A DNA stretch of 34,413 bases from Opitutus sp. GAS368 (GTDB lineage Bacteria; Verrucomicrobiota; Verrucomicrobiia; Opitutales; Opitutaceae). This document shows positions 8,599 through 17,715 of this stretch, piece by piece. The notes under the pieces are model-generated. The model was not told the origin of the DNA. It saw only the letters and a program-made list of their open reading frames with translations, and searched no databases. Every line of letters starts with the position of its first letter. The stretch's first letter is position 1. The DNA lies in the NCBI GenBank assembly GCA_945903465.1, contig CAMDOF010000072.1, forward strand, positions 1 to 34,413, given 5' to 3'. The position numbers were made by a program, and so were the translations under genes.

Positions 8599-8955
8599 AG
8601 TCCCAACCATCCGCCTCCGGGCCGCCCGCCTCGCCGCCCGCCAGCGAATACGGCGGGCACGTTGGACGGCCGGCGGTGCCAGCGCGACCAGCCGCCACCG
8701 CCCGGGATTTTTTGACGGGCGCGATCATCTCGAAGCCGCGCGCCTAAAGGGAGACCCCACCCGCCTGCCTTACCCCAAGGCCCCGTATTCTCCAAACCAA
8801 TCTTCGCCCGCGTCTCCCCCGGTTAATTAATAAACGATCTCGCCTGCGGTGCGCGATTCCCCTCCGCGCACCAGCGCCCACCGACCGGCCAGGCGCTTGC
8901 CCGGCGCCACAAAATCGACCCGCCCCCACCGGACCCTGCACAGATCCCGCTTTGC
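8599..8955. other. Region between convergent TBDR 1 and TBDR 2
   Basis: No gene is supported. It holds a GC-rich hairpin at 8636-8658 and a second inverted repeat at 8699-8721 (CGCCCG / CGGGCG around a T-rich loop). Both could contribute to terminating the convergent receptor genes, but neither stem is followed by a T tract. Confidence 0.45.
8636..8658. terminator. GC-rich hairpin after TBDR 1
   Basis: GCCCGCC (8636-8642) and GGCGGGC (8652-8658) form a perfect 7-bp stem with a 9-nt loop, 38 bp past the receptor stop. The absence of a following T run makes it a weak candidate intrinsic terminator; it may instead only protect the 3' end. Confidence 0.35.
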
Positions 8956-11900
8956 TCAAAAGCCAAACGTGGCGGTCAGAATAACATTGCGGGGCCGACG
9001 CAATTCCCAGCGGAGCGGCACGAGGGAATTCGCCGCGCCGAGGACCCCATTGGTGTCGTAGTCGCTCGAGACCAAGCGCGGCTTGCTCCAGTCCAAGGGA
9101 TTTTCCACATTAAGCTGCGTGCGCCAGCTCACGTTCCGGAAGATGCGGCGTTCGTAGGAAAGCATCGCACCGGGGTCCACCTGAGACGCGCCCTTCAGCG
9201 GGCGAGAAGGATCAATGATGCCATTGGGAACGCCAGCGGCACTGAGAGTGCGCCTATAGCCAACCGTGCTCGCGCTGCGCCAACGGAAATTACCACCCAT
9301 CGACCATCCTTGCAACCGACCTTCCTTCGAAAAAACGTGGGTAATGAGACCGTTAAACGCATAGCGGCCATTGCGGCTCGTCGTAATGCCCTCGATCGCG
9401 AGTTCGTCTTGGTAGGAACGTTCCGCCGTCGCGGCCTGTTGCTCAATGAACAGGGCATCCGCTCCGGCTTTGCTGCGCGCCGCCGGATCAACCGGATTGA
9501 GATCGAAGGCGGCGGAGCGTTGCCCAGCCTCCACCTTGCGCAGTTCACTGGCGAATCTCCGCCACGTGGCGAGGCCTTCAAAGGGAGCCGCCGTGTTAAG
9601 ATAGCGTCCCAGCGAGGCCAGGTGCGTCCCGAGCACGTTGCCATTTTCACTGCCGGTCAGCGCCACGCGCCAGTTCCGCGAGGGGTTGAAGGTGAGGTTA
9701 AGCTCGTAACCCGTCGACCGGTAACTCCACGTATCGCTCACGTTGTCGACGAGGTTCACGAGGGGGGCGGTCGGCGTGTCCATGCTGATAAAGTGGGCAT
9801 CGCCAAAGTCCCGGTAGTTCGCCCGCAAACGATTCAGTACGTTATTGAGCGGCGCGCGGTATTGGTTGGCGAGGCGCGCCTGATCGTTGGCCATCGCGGC
9901 AAAGCGGTTGAGGCCGATGGAGAGCCGGCCTTCCAGCAGCGAAAAACGCACGCCGAAGTCCTCGGTTTTCCCGGTAGTGTTGGGGGCAGATTCGCTCTGG
10001 TAATTCTTCCATGAGGCATCGGCGACCGGGTTGAAATTAGTCGAACGACTGTAGTTGAGCGAAAGCCAGGAGAAGACGTGAAAGACCGCGCCGGAGGTGC
10101 GCGAGACGCCCGCCGTGTCGACGCTCGGCCTCGCTCGGAGCGGCACGTCCACCGAGGACGTGAAATAGCGCTTGAGGGGATCCGTGGCCGCCCCGGGTAT
10201 CGCGGGGTCGATGTAACCACGAACGACCTCGGGGACGTAGCTCTTAGTCCCGTCCCAGCGATAGCCCGCCACCGTCACGAGCCGGTTGCGCCACCACCAC
10301 GCCTGCCAACCCAGCGAAATCGCGTCGTGGGCGAAGCCCGACTTAACTGCGTTGAGATGCTGACGGAGGGCGAGATTGATCGGCGCGGCCTCGTTGGCAC
10401 TCCCACCGACAAAACGACCGTACGCGTTAATTTGGGCGAGATTCGCCGAGAAAAAATTTTGGTCAGGCAGCGCGGGAACTTCACCGTTCACATAGTAGGC
10501 CCGCCCGCGAAGCGTGTTCGCGGCAGCCGTCGCATCACCAGACCATCCCGTTCCCGTCAGGCCAATCGTGGCGAGGTTGTAGTAACGCATGATATTCACG
10601 TCCGAATCATTACGCGTGGTCTGGCCCAACACCGCGAAATTTTGCCGACCCAGCCAACGATTAACTTTACCCAGATCAATTTCGTAGGAGAGCGTCGCGC
10701 GATACTCGTCCGATCGCGCAAGCTCGTCACGAAACTGACCAAGCACGTCGCCAAAAGGCACAAGATAACCGGGGTTGACCGAACCATCTGGCAGGTAGCG
10801 GTTGACGTCGAGTTTGAGCACATTGAACGCTTCCGGGGTGTAGGACCGCGCATGGCGGCCCCGATTGCCCGCGAGTTCCACGTAGAGCCCGTCGAGAATT
10901 TTTTGCTCAATGAAAACGGTGCTCCATCCTCCGTGTTCGCGTTGTTCTGGCTGGTCCCACGTGCCACCGTTTAGATTGGCGTCCCGCCCCAGACCGTAGA
11001 GCCGAAAGGGATCGATGCCCTGCACGCTCTGCGTACTCGCACCACCGAAGGTGTCCGTCTGCATCACACCTTGAAACCGCATGTTGACCATCGGATTCGC
11101 CAGCTTAAGGCCCGCCATGTAGACGAGCTGCTGCGCCGCGTTCTGCGTGATGGCATTGCGCGGGTTGAAATCCGCCGCCGTCCGCACCAACCCATCGGGG
11201 CTGACCACGCCCGGCGCCACCGGGATCCGGTTGCCTTTCGCGTCCACGAACGCGCGATTCGCCGTCGCCCACGCCAGACCTTGGGGCACGAAATCAACCG
11301 TGGGCCGGCCGTTCGCCAGCCATTGGATCACACCGCTGTCGAAAGCCCACGCGAGCGGCACGATGTTCCGGGCATTGCTGTAGTTCTCGTGGTTGACGGT
11401 GATTTTGGTGCGGGCAAACGGCCGCGCCGTCACGCCGAGGGTCAGCCGATTCTGATCGGCACCCTCAAACCGCCGGAACTCCCGCTTTTGCCCGTGAAGC
11501 CAGTTGAGCCGGAGCGCGAGCCGGTCCTTGACGACGGGCTCGTTGTGGTCGAGGGCCACCCGCCGAGAGGTCCACCGATCATACTGCGCCTGCACCTGCG
11601 TCCGCCGTTGCTGCAACTGCGCGCGCTTCGTAGTGGTGATGGCCGCGCCTTGCGGTTCACCTACCCCGATCAGCAGCGCGTTGGGGCCGCGCGCCAGCGT
11701 CAGCCGCTCAAGGTTGTAATTATCAGAGGTCTCGAACGAATTAAAAAAATCGTGGGAGAGCGTCTGCACCCCATTGTTGCCCGTGTTTGTGAATCCACGA
11801 ATCGAATACGCCTGGCCCGTACCTCCGCGCAGAAACTGGCCGGTCGCGTTGCCATCGTTGCCGGGGGTGTTGTCGCCTTCGACCGCATCCACGCTCGGGG

Positions 11901-12270
11901 TGAACAGTAGCGCCCGGTCAAAGGAGTTGACCGCAAGGTCCTGCATGAATTCAGGCGTCAGGATGGTGAGCGACGCCCCCACATCGCGCAGGTTCGTGCG
12001 CATGCGCGTGCCGGCGAGCGTCTCCGTCGCGGCGTAACCGTTATCTTTGTCGGTAGAAACCTCAAAGGGCGTAAGGAGAACCGCGTCGACCGAGGCCGAT
12101 GCGTGCGGCGCCGGCACCGCGGACTGGGCTCGGGAGCGCGCGTTGAACAGAAGGCCCGAAACGACGAGATTGACCACGAGCACGGATGCGAGGCGAATTT
12201 TCAAAGGGATAAGATGCGGTGGGCGCCGCCAGCCAAGGCCGCCTCCGCCCCGGAAAAGAACACGGACCAA
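8956..12270 (-). CDS. TonB-dependent receptor (TBDR 2)
   Basis: Up to 1104 residues, an outer-membrane receptor. The first 23 residues are poor signal-peptide material; a TTG at 12204 would give a cleaner leader (IRLASVLVVNLVVSGLLFNA), so the true start is uncertain. A TPFEVSTDKDNGYAATETLAG segment near 68-87 is followed by RTNLRDVGASLTILTPEF, a typical verrucomicrobial plug opening. Plug landmarks include YSIRGFTNTG, and the LTLARGPNALLIGVGEPQGA strand that ends the plug. The barrel closes with VILTATFGF. The LAGTRMRTNLRDV segment is nearly the same as LAGSRLRTNLRDV of TBDR 3, so these two are likely paralogues. No SusD-type lipoprotein is adjacent. The ligand is unknown. Confidence 0.92.
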   Translation of the reverse strand: MVRVLFRGGGGLGWRRPPHLIPLKIRLASVLVVNLVVSGLLFNARSRAQSAVPAPHASASVDAVLLTPFEVSTDKDNGYAATETLAGTRMRTNLRDVGASLTILTPEFMQDLAVNSFDRALLFTPSVDAVEGDNTPGNDGNATGQFLRGGTGQAYSIRGFTNTGNNGVQTLSHDFFNSFETSDNYNLERLTLARGPNALLIGVGEPQGAAITTTKRAQLQQRRTQVQAQYDRWTSRRVALDHNEPVVKDRLALRLNWLHGQKREFRRFEGADQNRLTLGVTARPFARTKITVNHENYSNARNIVPLAWAFDSGVIQWLANGRPTVDFVPQGLAWATANRAFVDAKGNRIPVAPGVVSPDGLVRTAADFNPRNAITQNAAQQLVYMAGLKLANPMVNMRFQGVMQTDTFGGASTQSVQGIDPFRLYGLGRDANLNGGTWDQPEQREHGGWSTVFIEQKILDGLYVELAGNRGRHARSYTPEAFNVLKLDVNRYLPDGSVNPGYLVPFGDVLGQFRDELARSDEYRATLSYEIDLGKVNRWLGRQNFAVLGQTTRNDSDVNIMRYYNLATIGLTGTGWSGDATAAANTLRGRAYYVNGEVPALPDQNFFSANLAQINAYGRFVGGSANEAAPINLALRQHLNAVKSGFAHDAISLGWQAWWWRNRLVTVAGYRWDGTKSYVPEVVRGYIDPAIPGAATDPLKRYFTSSVDVPLRARPSVDTAGVSRTSGAVFHVFSWLSLNYSRSTNFNPVADASWKNYQSESAPNTTGKTEDFGVRFSLLEGRLSIGLNRFAAMANDQARLANQYRAPLNNVLNRLRANYRDFGDAHFISMDTPTAPLVNLVDNVSDTWSYRSTGYELNLTFNPSRNWRVALTGSENGNVLGTHLASLGRYLNTAAPFEGLATWRRFASELRKVEAGQRSAAFDLNPVDPAARSKAGADALFIEQQAATAERSYQDELAIEGITTSRNGRYAFNGLITHVFSKEGRLQGWSMGGNFRWRSASTVGYRRTLSAAGVPNGIIDPSRPLKGASQVDPGAMLSYERRIFRNVSWRTQLNVENPLDWSKPRLVSSDYDTNGVLGAANSLVPLRWELRRPRNVILTATFGF

Positions 12271-12784
12271 AAGACGCCGTCAAGCCCAGCTCCCCCCGCG
12301 CCAGAGCCCCCGCCCGCGCGATCCGCGCGGGTTGGCGTGCACCGGTCGCCAGCCCCAAACACCCCCGGCCCACTCGTGCGTAACGACTGCGGCCAGCCAC
12401 CCCCAGCATCGGGTGGAAGCGGACGTTCGAGACAAAATCATCGACAAGGAAACCGCTCGCGAACGCAGGAATAAAAAGCCACCGCGCCCGCCGCCAGCAC
12501 CCCGCCAGAATCCAGCGTGACAGGGCAGCCGGCGGTAAGGCGGGGACAAGGGTTGGCACCACGGACAGCCGCCCCGAGAAACTCACGTTGTGGCCGCCGG
12601 GGCCTCTCCCCCCACTCGCGTCCTTGCGCGAGACGCCGCGCACCCCACGGCCCTACCCCCGGCTGAACCCACGGCATTTTCCCCAACCTCGCGATGCGAC
12701 CTTGCACACCGTGTCCGCATGATCATTTGCTTCCTGCATTAATTTAAGCCCCTTCCCTTCACCCATCGCCGCGCTGCCTCCCGC
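12271..12784. other. Intergenic region between divergent TBDR 2 and the PVC-type dehydrogenase
   Basis: About 510 bp that should hold both promoters. Open frames here are Arg/Pro-rich and lack domain character. Features seen are a perfect 8-bp-stem hairpin at 12313-12331 and a shorter inverted repeat CTCGCG/CGCGAG at 12615-12632. No RNA gene or clear promoter could be assigned. Confidence 0.5.
12313..12331. repeat. Perfect 8-bp inverted repeat with 3-nt loop
   Basis: CCCGCGCG, then atc, then CGCGCGGG. It lies 43 bp upstream of the annotated TBDR 2 start and could fold in the leader of that mRNA. The function is not known. Confidence 0.5.
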
Positions 12785-15700
12785 ATGAACTCCCTCGCTC
12801 GAAAAGCCCCCCGCCTCGCCTTCGCCTTCGTCCTCGTCCTCGTCCTCGTCCTCTCTGGGTACGCCCTCCGTGCCCAAGCACCGACCCCCGCCGCGACCAA
12901 CTCCGCGGCGCCGAATACCCCAGCCGCCGCGTCAACCACCGCACCAGCTTCCGCGGCGCCGAAAAAGTCTTCCGCCAAATCCGCCCCGCCCGCTCCACCC
13001 AAGCCCGGACCACACGCCGATATGGCCGTCCCCTCTCCGGCCACCACCGCCCGCGCCCAGGCCCGCGCCGCCCCCACCACCGGCGAGCGAATCGTCTTCA
13101 TCGGTAACGGTCTCGCCGAGCGCGATGTCTACTACAGCCGGCTCGAGACCGAACTCCACCTGCGCTATCCCGACCGCCAACTCATCATCCGCAACTTGGG
13201 TCGCCCCGGCGATACCCCCGCTTTCCGCCCCCACCCCGGCCGCGTTTCTCAGTGGGCTTTCCCCGGCGCCGAAAAATTCCGCCCCGAATTCGCCCAGCAT
13301 AACGGCAAGGGTTTCTTCCCCACCCCCGATCAATGGCTCACTCATCTCAAAGCCGATACCGTCATCGCGTTCTTCGGCCTCAACGAATCATTCGACGGTC
13401 CCGCGCGCGTCGCCAATTACGAGGCCGAACTCACCGCCTTCGCCCAACATACCCTGCAACAGGCCTATAACGGCGTCGCCGCACCGCGCCTCATTCTCGT
13501 TTCCCCCAGCGCCTTCGAAAATCTCTCCGCCACTCGCGACTTGCCTGATGGCAAAAAAGAAAACGCTAACCTCGCCCTCTACACCGCCGCCATGAAGCGC
13601 GTCGCCACCCAGCTCAACCTCACTTTCATCGACCTGTTCCAACCTACCCTCGATCGTTACGGCCGGACCGCCCGCTCTTTCACGATCAACGGTTTCGCCC
13701 CCACCACCACCGGCTACGAAGAACTCGGACGCCTCCTCGCCGACGGTAGCTTCGGCGCCCAACCCCACTCCCCCGAGGCCGACCCCGCCCTCGTCCATGC
13801 CGCCGTTAAAGAAAAAGACTGGCTGTGGAATAATGACTACAACCTCGTCAACGGGGTCCACACCCACGGCCAGCGCTACAATCCTTACGGACCGCAAAAC
13901 TACCCCGACGAAATCAAAAAAACCCGCGAGATGATGGCCTTGCGCGATACCCTCATCCACGATGTCGCCAGCAACCGGAAACGCGATCTCCGCGTCGACG
14001 ATAGCCGCACCCACGCTCTGCCCGCCGTCCCGACCAACTTCAAACCCGGTGGCGCCATGGGCACCAGCAGCTACACGGCCGGCGATAAGGTCATCGCCGA
14101 CATCAAGGTCATGGAGGGTTTCAAACTCGAACTGTTCGCCTCGGAAAAAGAATTTCCCGATCTGCAAAACCCCGTCCAAATGTCCTTCGACAACCGCGGC
14201 CGCCTTTGGGTCGCGGTCATGCCGAGCTACCCCCACTGGCGCCCAGGCGATCCTCGGCCCAACGATAAACTGCTCATCCTCGAAGACACCGATGGCGACG
14301 GCCGGGCCGATAAACAGACGGTCTTCGCCGATGGCCTTCACCTGCCCATCGGCTTCGAACTCGCGCCCGAGGGCGTCTACATTTCTCAAGAACCGAACCT
14401 CTGCCTCCTCATCGACGACGACAAAGATGACCACGCCGATCGTATGGAAATCATCCTGCACGGTTTCGACACGCACGATACCCACCACGCCATTTCCGCC
14501 TATTCCGCCGACGCTTCCGGCGCATTCTACCTCTGCGAGGGCCGCTTCCTCCACTCGCAGGTCGAAACCCCCTACGGCCCGCGCCGCTGCAACGACGGCG
14601 GCGTCTGGCGCTTCGATCCCAAGAGCTTCCGCCTCGAACGTTACAGCCAGGCCGATTATAATAACCCTTGGGGTATCGCCTTCGATTACTGGGAACAGTG
14701 CCACATCTCCGACGCCTCCGATGGCCTGAATTGGTGGGGCCTCCCGCTCTCCGCGAAAATGCCGTACGGCATCGAGATTCCCAAGACCCGCACCTTCACC
14801 CCCAAGCGTTCCCGGCCCACGTCCGGCTCCGAGTTCATCTCGTCCCGCCACTTCCCCGATCATCTCCAGGGTCAGTTCATGATCTGCAATTCCATCGGCT
14901 TTCTCGGCATCGGCCTTTCCTCCGTCGCCGACGATGGGGCGGGCTTCCTCGGTAAACTCACCGGCGACCTCATCTCGTCCAATAACCCCAACTACCGCCC
15001 CGTCGATCTCGAGTTCGCCCCCGATGGCTCCCTCTATTTCGTCGACTGGCATAACGCTCTCGTCGGCCACATGCAGCACAACGCCCGCGATCCCAACCGC
15101 GATCACGAACACGGCCGCATCTACCGCATCACTTACCCCGCGCGCCCACTCCTCCCGCCCGCCAAAATCGCCGGCGCCCCCCTGGCCGAGCTACTCGAAA
15201 ATCTAAAACTTCCCGAATATCGCTCCCGCTATCGCACCCGCCGCGAATTGCGCGGTCGCCCCAGCGCTGAGGTCATTCCCGCCATCAAGGCGTGGGCTGC
15301 CCGCCTCGACCGCCAGGATCCCCAATACGAACATCACCTGTGCGAGGCCCTCTGGGCGACGTGGGCCCAGAATCAACCCGACCTCGGCTTGCTCCGTCAG
15401 GCTCTCGCCGCGAATCAGCCCGAGGCCCGCGCTGCCGCCGTCAGCGTCCTGCGCTTCGCTCGGGAACAAATCCCGCAAGCCGCCGCCTTCTTGCAAACGG
15501 CCGCCCGCGACCCCCACCCCCGCGTGCGCCTCGAGGCGATCATCGCCGCTTCGTGGCTCGATAACCTCGACGGTGCCCGCGTCGTCCTCGAGGCGCTCAA
15601 GCTCCCCCTCGACGATTGGATGGGCCCCGTCACCAAATCCATCCTCGATTACACCCTCAACGACGACGTCGATGCCCTGCGCGCCAACCATGCCACCACC

Positions 15701-16282
15701 TTCGCCAACAACCCCAATGCGCTCGCTCACTTCGCCGGGAAATTCACATTCCCCGCCCCGCCCAAGACCGAGGCCCAACAAAGTTACGGCCCCACCCGCA
15801 AACTCGAGGGCGAGGAAAACCGCGTCTACAACATCGGCAAAGAAGTTTATCTCCGCGACGCCCACTGCGCCACCTGTCACCAAGCCAACGGCAAGGGCCT
15901 CCCCAATATCTACCCGTCACTCGTCAAAAGCGACTGGCTCAATGACGACGACCGCCTGATTAAACTCGTCCTCAAGGGCCTCTGGGGACCCATCGAGGTC
16001 AACGGCGAGCACTTCGATCCAGGCAAGGGCGTCCCCCCCATGACGGGCTTCGGAGGCATGCTCAACGACAACGAGCTCGCCGCGGTCGTTAGCTATGTCC
16101 GCCAATCTTTCGGCAATGATGGCGAGGCCGTCTCCACCGACGCCGTTCGCCGCGTCCGCGCCGCCACGGCCAGTCGTATCGACTTTTACACGACAGGGGA
16201 TCTGCTCCGCGAGCACCCACTGATAAAAAATCCGGCCGCCGCACTACCCCCGCCCGCGCCCCCGCCCACCCGCGTGCCCTGA
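12785..16282 (+). CDS. PVC-type membrane-bound dehydrogenase with SGNH-like, HEAT-like and cytochrome c domains
   Basis: A 1165-residue exported protein. An N-terminal hydrophobic leader (12-30, containing VLVLVLVL) is followed by an Ala/Pro-rich linker (31-100). Residues about 101-320 resemble the SGNH hydrolase-like domain seen at the front of many PVC-type dehydrogenases; the family's GNSLAER is GNGLAER here (Gly109), and the later Asp/His block reads TINGFAPTTTGYEELG without a His. Residues about 430-800 form a sugar-dehydrogenase-like beta-propeller (FKLELFASEKEFPDLQNPVQM, DNRGRLWVAVMPSYPHW, EDTDGDGRAD, VDLEFAPDGSLYFVDWHN). Residues about 810-960 are helical HEAT-like repeats. The C-terminus is a cytochrome c domain with CATCH at 1028-1032 and a likely distal Met in PPMTGFGGM. 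It probably oxidises a sugar or alcohol in the periplasm and passes electrons to haem. It is transcribed divergently from TBDR 2 and ends before an intrinsic terminator. Confidence 0.88.
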   Translation: MNSLARKAPRLAFAFVLVLVLVLSGYALRAQAPTPAATNSAAPNTPAAASTTAPASAAPKKSSAKSAPPAPPKPGPHADMAVPSPATTARAQARAAPTTGERIVFIGNGLAERDVYYSRLETELHLRYPDRQLIIRNLGRPGDTPAFRPHPGRVSQWAFPGAEKFRPEFAQHNGKGFFPTPDQWLTHLKADTVIAFFGLNESFDGPARVANYEAELTAFAQHTLQQAYNGVAAPRLILVSPSAFENLSATRDLPDGKKENANLALYTAAMKRVATQLNLTFIDLFQPTLDRYGRTARSFTINGFAPTTTGYEELGRLLADGSFGAQPHSPEADPALVHAAVKEKDWLWNNDYNLVNGVHTHGQRYNPYGPQNYPDEIKKTREMMALRDTLIHDVASNRKRDLRVDDSRTHALPAVPTNFKPGGAMGTSSYTAGDKVIADIKVMEGFKLELFASEKEFPDLQNPVQMSFDNRGRLWVAVMPSYPHWRPGDPRPNDKLLILEDTDGDGRADKQTVFADGLHLPIGFELAPEGVYISQEPNLCLLIDDDKDDHADRMEIILHGFDTHDTHHAISAYSADASGAFYLCEGRFLHSQVETPYGPRRCNDGGVWRFDPKSFRLERYSQADYNNPWGIAFDYWEQCHISDASDGLNWWGLPLSAKMPYGIEIPKTRTFTPKRSRPTSGSEFISSRHFPDHLQGQFMICNSIGFLGIGLSSVADDGAGFLGKLTGDLISSNNPNYRPVDLEFAPDGSLYFVDWHNALVGHMQHNARDPNRDHEHGRIYRITYPARPLLPPAKIAGAPLAELLENLKLPEYRSRYRTRRELRGRPSAEVIPAIKAWAARLDRQDPQYEHHLCEALWATWAQNQPDLGLLRQALAANQPEARAAAVSVLRFAREQIPQAAAFLQTAARDPHPRVRLEAIIAASWLDNLDGARVVLEALKLPLDDWMGPVTKSILDYTLNDDVDALRANHATTFANNPNALAHFAGKFTFPAPPKTEAQQSYGPTRKLEGEENRVYNIGKEVYLRDAHCATCHQANGKGLPNIYPSLVKSDWLNDDDRLIKLVLKGLWGPIEVNGEHFDPGKGVPPMTGFGGMLNDNELAAVVSYVRQSFGNDGEAVSTDAVRRVRAATASRIDFYTTGDLLREHPLIKNPAAALPPPAPPPTRVP
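12829..12852. repeat. Hexanucleotide repeat (cgtcct x4) in signal-peptide region
   Basis: Four perfect cgtcct copies encode the VLVLVLVL core of the leader of the PVC-type dehydrogenase. Gain or loss of a unit would keep frame and alter the hydrophobic core by two residues. Confidence 0.85.
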
Positions 16283-16385
16283 TCCCACCGGCGGTTATGC
16301 CTCAGCCGCCTGTCGGACTTGGACCTCGGCGGGCGTTTATCGATGAATACTTGACCTCGCGGGAATTTTTTTAGGCGAATAATCG

Positions 16386-16410
16386 ATGCCGGTGCGCCGG
16401 CGTTTTTTTA
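16386..16410 (+). terminator. Intrinsic terminator downstream of the PVC-type dehydrogenase
   Basis: GCCGG (16388-16392), loop tgcg, CCGGC (16397-16401), then g and seven T residues (16403-16409). A GC-rich stem followed directly by a T tract on the plus strand is the standard Rho-independent form. It lies about 105 bp after the stop at 16282. Confidence 0.75.
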
Positions 16411-16482
16411 AGTCCGACCGGCTGCTCGGGCCCAACTTCACCTCGCTGCGCGGCGCACCCCGCCTAAACGCCCGCCCGCCCC

Positions 16483-16548
16483 GCCTCAACGGACGCCAAC
16501 CGCCTGCAGCGTCGCGCCTCAACGCACGCCCACCGCCTGCAGCGTCGC
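16483..16548. repeat. 33-bp tandem duplication spanning the S10 stop codon
   Basis: Two adjacent 33-bp units at 16483-16515 and 16516-16548 differ at two positions. The second unit encodes the last residues and stop (TGA, complement of 16519-16521) of the peptidase remnant on the minus strand, so the first unit is a duplicate of the gene's end lying past the stop. A weaker similarity continues to about 16461. Confidence 0.88.
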
Positions 16549-17714
16549 GTCATAAAACTTCGCCGCATCAACCTTCAGTTTAGCGAGTTCTTTCGGGACC
16601 ATGTACATCCTGTGCCCTCCTTCGTAAAAAGTCTGCGTCACGTTGCCGCGCACCGCCGCGTCGAGCCCCATTTGCCGGACCGTGTAATCAGTCGCAAAGT
16701 AGGGCGTCGCTAGGTCGTAGTACCCGTGCGCGATCCAGACTTTCAGGTGAGGGTGGCGACTCATGGCCTGATGCAGCAGCTCAGCCGTATTCAGGTACTG
16801 GTTCTGAACATTGGTATAGTTCCACGGCTGGACTTCACCCGTGAGCGCGTTGTCAGGCAGGTCACTCTCATACTTGAGTTCACGGCGGCCGTAGTCGTTA
16901 AAACAGGCCGTGTAAGCACCCAGCACGACCTCGAAGCTCGGGTCGAACTCCGGCCGGCCCCCGACGTCCCCGGTTGGTAGCGAATACCCGTCAAGCGGCA
17001 ATCGTAACGACCCACCGAGCGATCCTTGTCCTCCAGCAGCTTGCTGGTGTAAGTGAAAATATCGATGCGCAGGTTGCGCTGCAGCACAAAGGCCTCCGGC
17101 ATCCCCGTGAGCGCGGCCACTTCCTTCGCCAGCACCGCTTTCTCCGCTGCCGGCAGCGCATCGCCCCGCCGCAGCGCGGGCGCATATTTCTCCTGCACAA
17201 ATTTCTCGGCCGCTCGCAACGCGGTCCGCAGGTCGACGCCCGTGAAGGCTCCACCCAACTTCCGGTGATACCATGCGCCCGCTGTGTAAGTGGGCAAAAA
17301 TAGCAGAAAGGGCAGGTCGTTGCCTTGGGGGAAACGCGCCGTCGCGAAATTCATGAGCGAGGAGACCAGCGCCATGCCGTTGAGGTCGAGCCCGTCGCGG
17401 TCCTGCAAGTAATCACCCAGCGCCGACGCCCGCGTCGTGCCGTAACTCTCACCCACCAGAAATTTCGGCGAGGACCTGCGTTGCTGACGCGTCGGGTAGA
17501 GCCGAATGAAGTCACCGACCGACGCGATATCTTCATTGAAACCGTGAAACTGCCTGGCGTCTGCCCCCGGCGCCGCGCGACTGTAGCCAGTCGACCTTGG
17601 ATCGATGAAAACAAGATCCGTCTCATCGAGCCAAGCCACGCGCACCGATGCCACCACGCACCCACGGAACGGCGCGATTCGCGTGGCCGCGGGAGCCGGC
17701 GCGGGGTGAACCAA
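16519..17714 (-). pseudogene. Serine carboxypeptidase (peptidase S10) pseudogene, truncated and frameshifted
   Basis: Two overlapping minus-strand frames together encode the C-terminal two thirds of an S10-like peptidase. The first (from about 17640) has ETDLVFIDPRSTGYSRA and the nucleophile elbow LVGESYGTTRASALGDYL. The second, from about 17000 to 16519, has FDPSFEVVLGAYTACFNDY, the Asp motif IAHGYYDLATPYFATDY and the His motif YEGGHRMYMVP. The frames switch near 16970-17000. One extra base, for example in the run ccgggga, would restore continuity (QPGDVGGRPEF), so a one-base deletion is likely. The N-terminal part, including the signal peptide and the FNGGPGSS oxyanion segment, is missing: the remnant begins 2 bp beyond the stop of TBDR 3. 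The catalytic residues themselves survive, but no intact protein is encoded. Sequencing error could explain the frameshift but not the missing N-terminus. Confidence 0.85.
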
Positions 17715-17715
17715 A

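Noticed and set aside
8699..8721. Second inverted repeat between TBDR 1 and TBDR 2 as a terminator
   Set aside because: The T run is inside the loop rather than after the stem, so it does not fit an intrinsic terminator.
13388..15112. 574-codon minus-strand open frame within the dehydrogenase gene
   Set aside because: Shadow of a high-GC gene; the plus strand carries the propeller motifs and the sense frame continues to the cytochrome domain.
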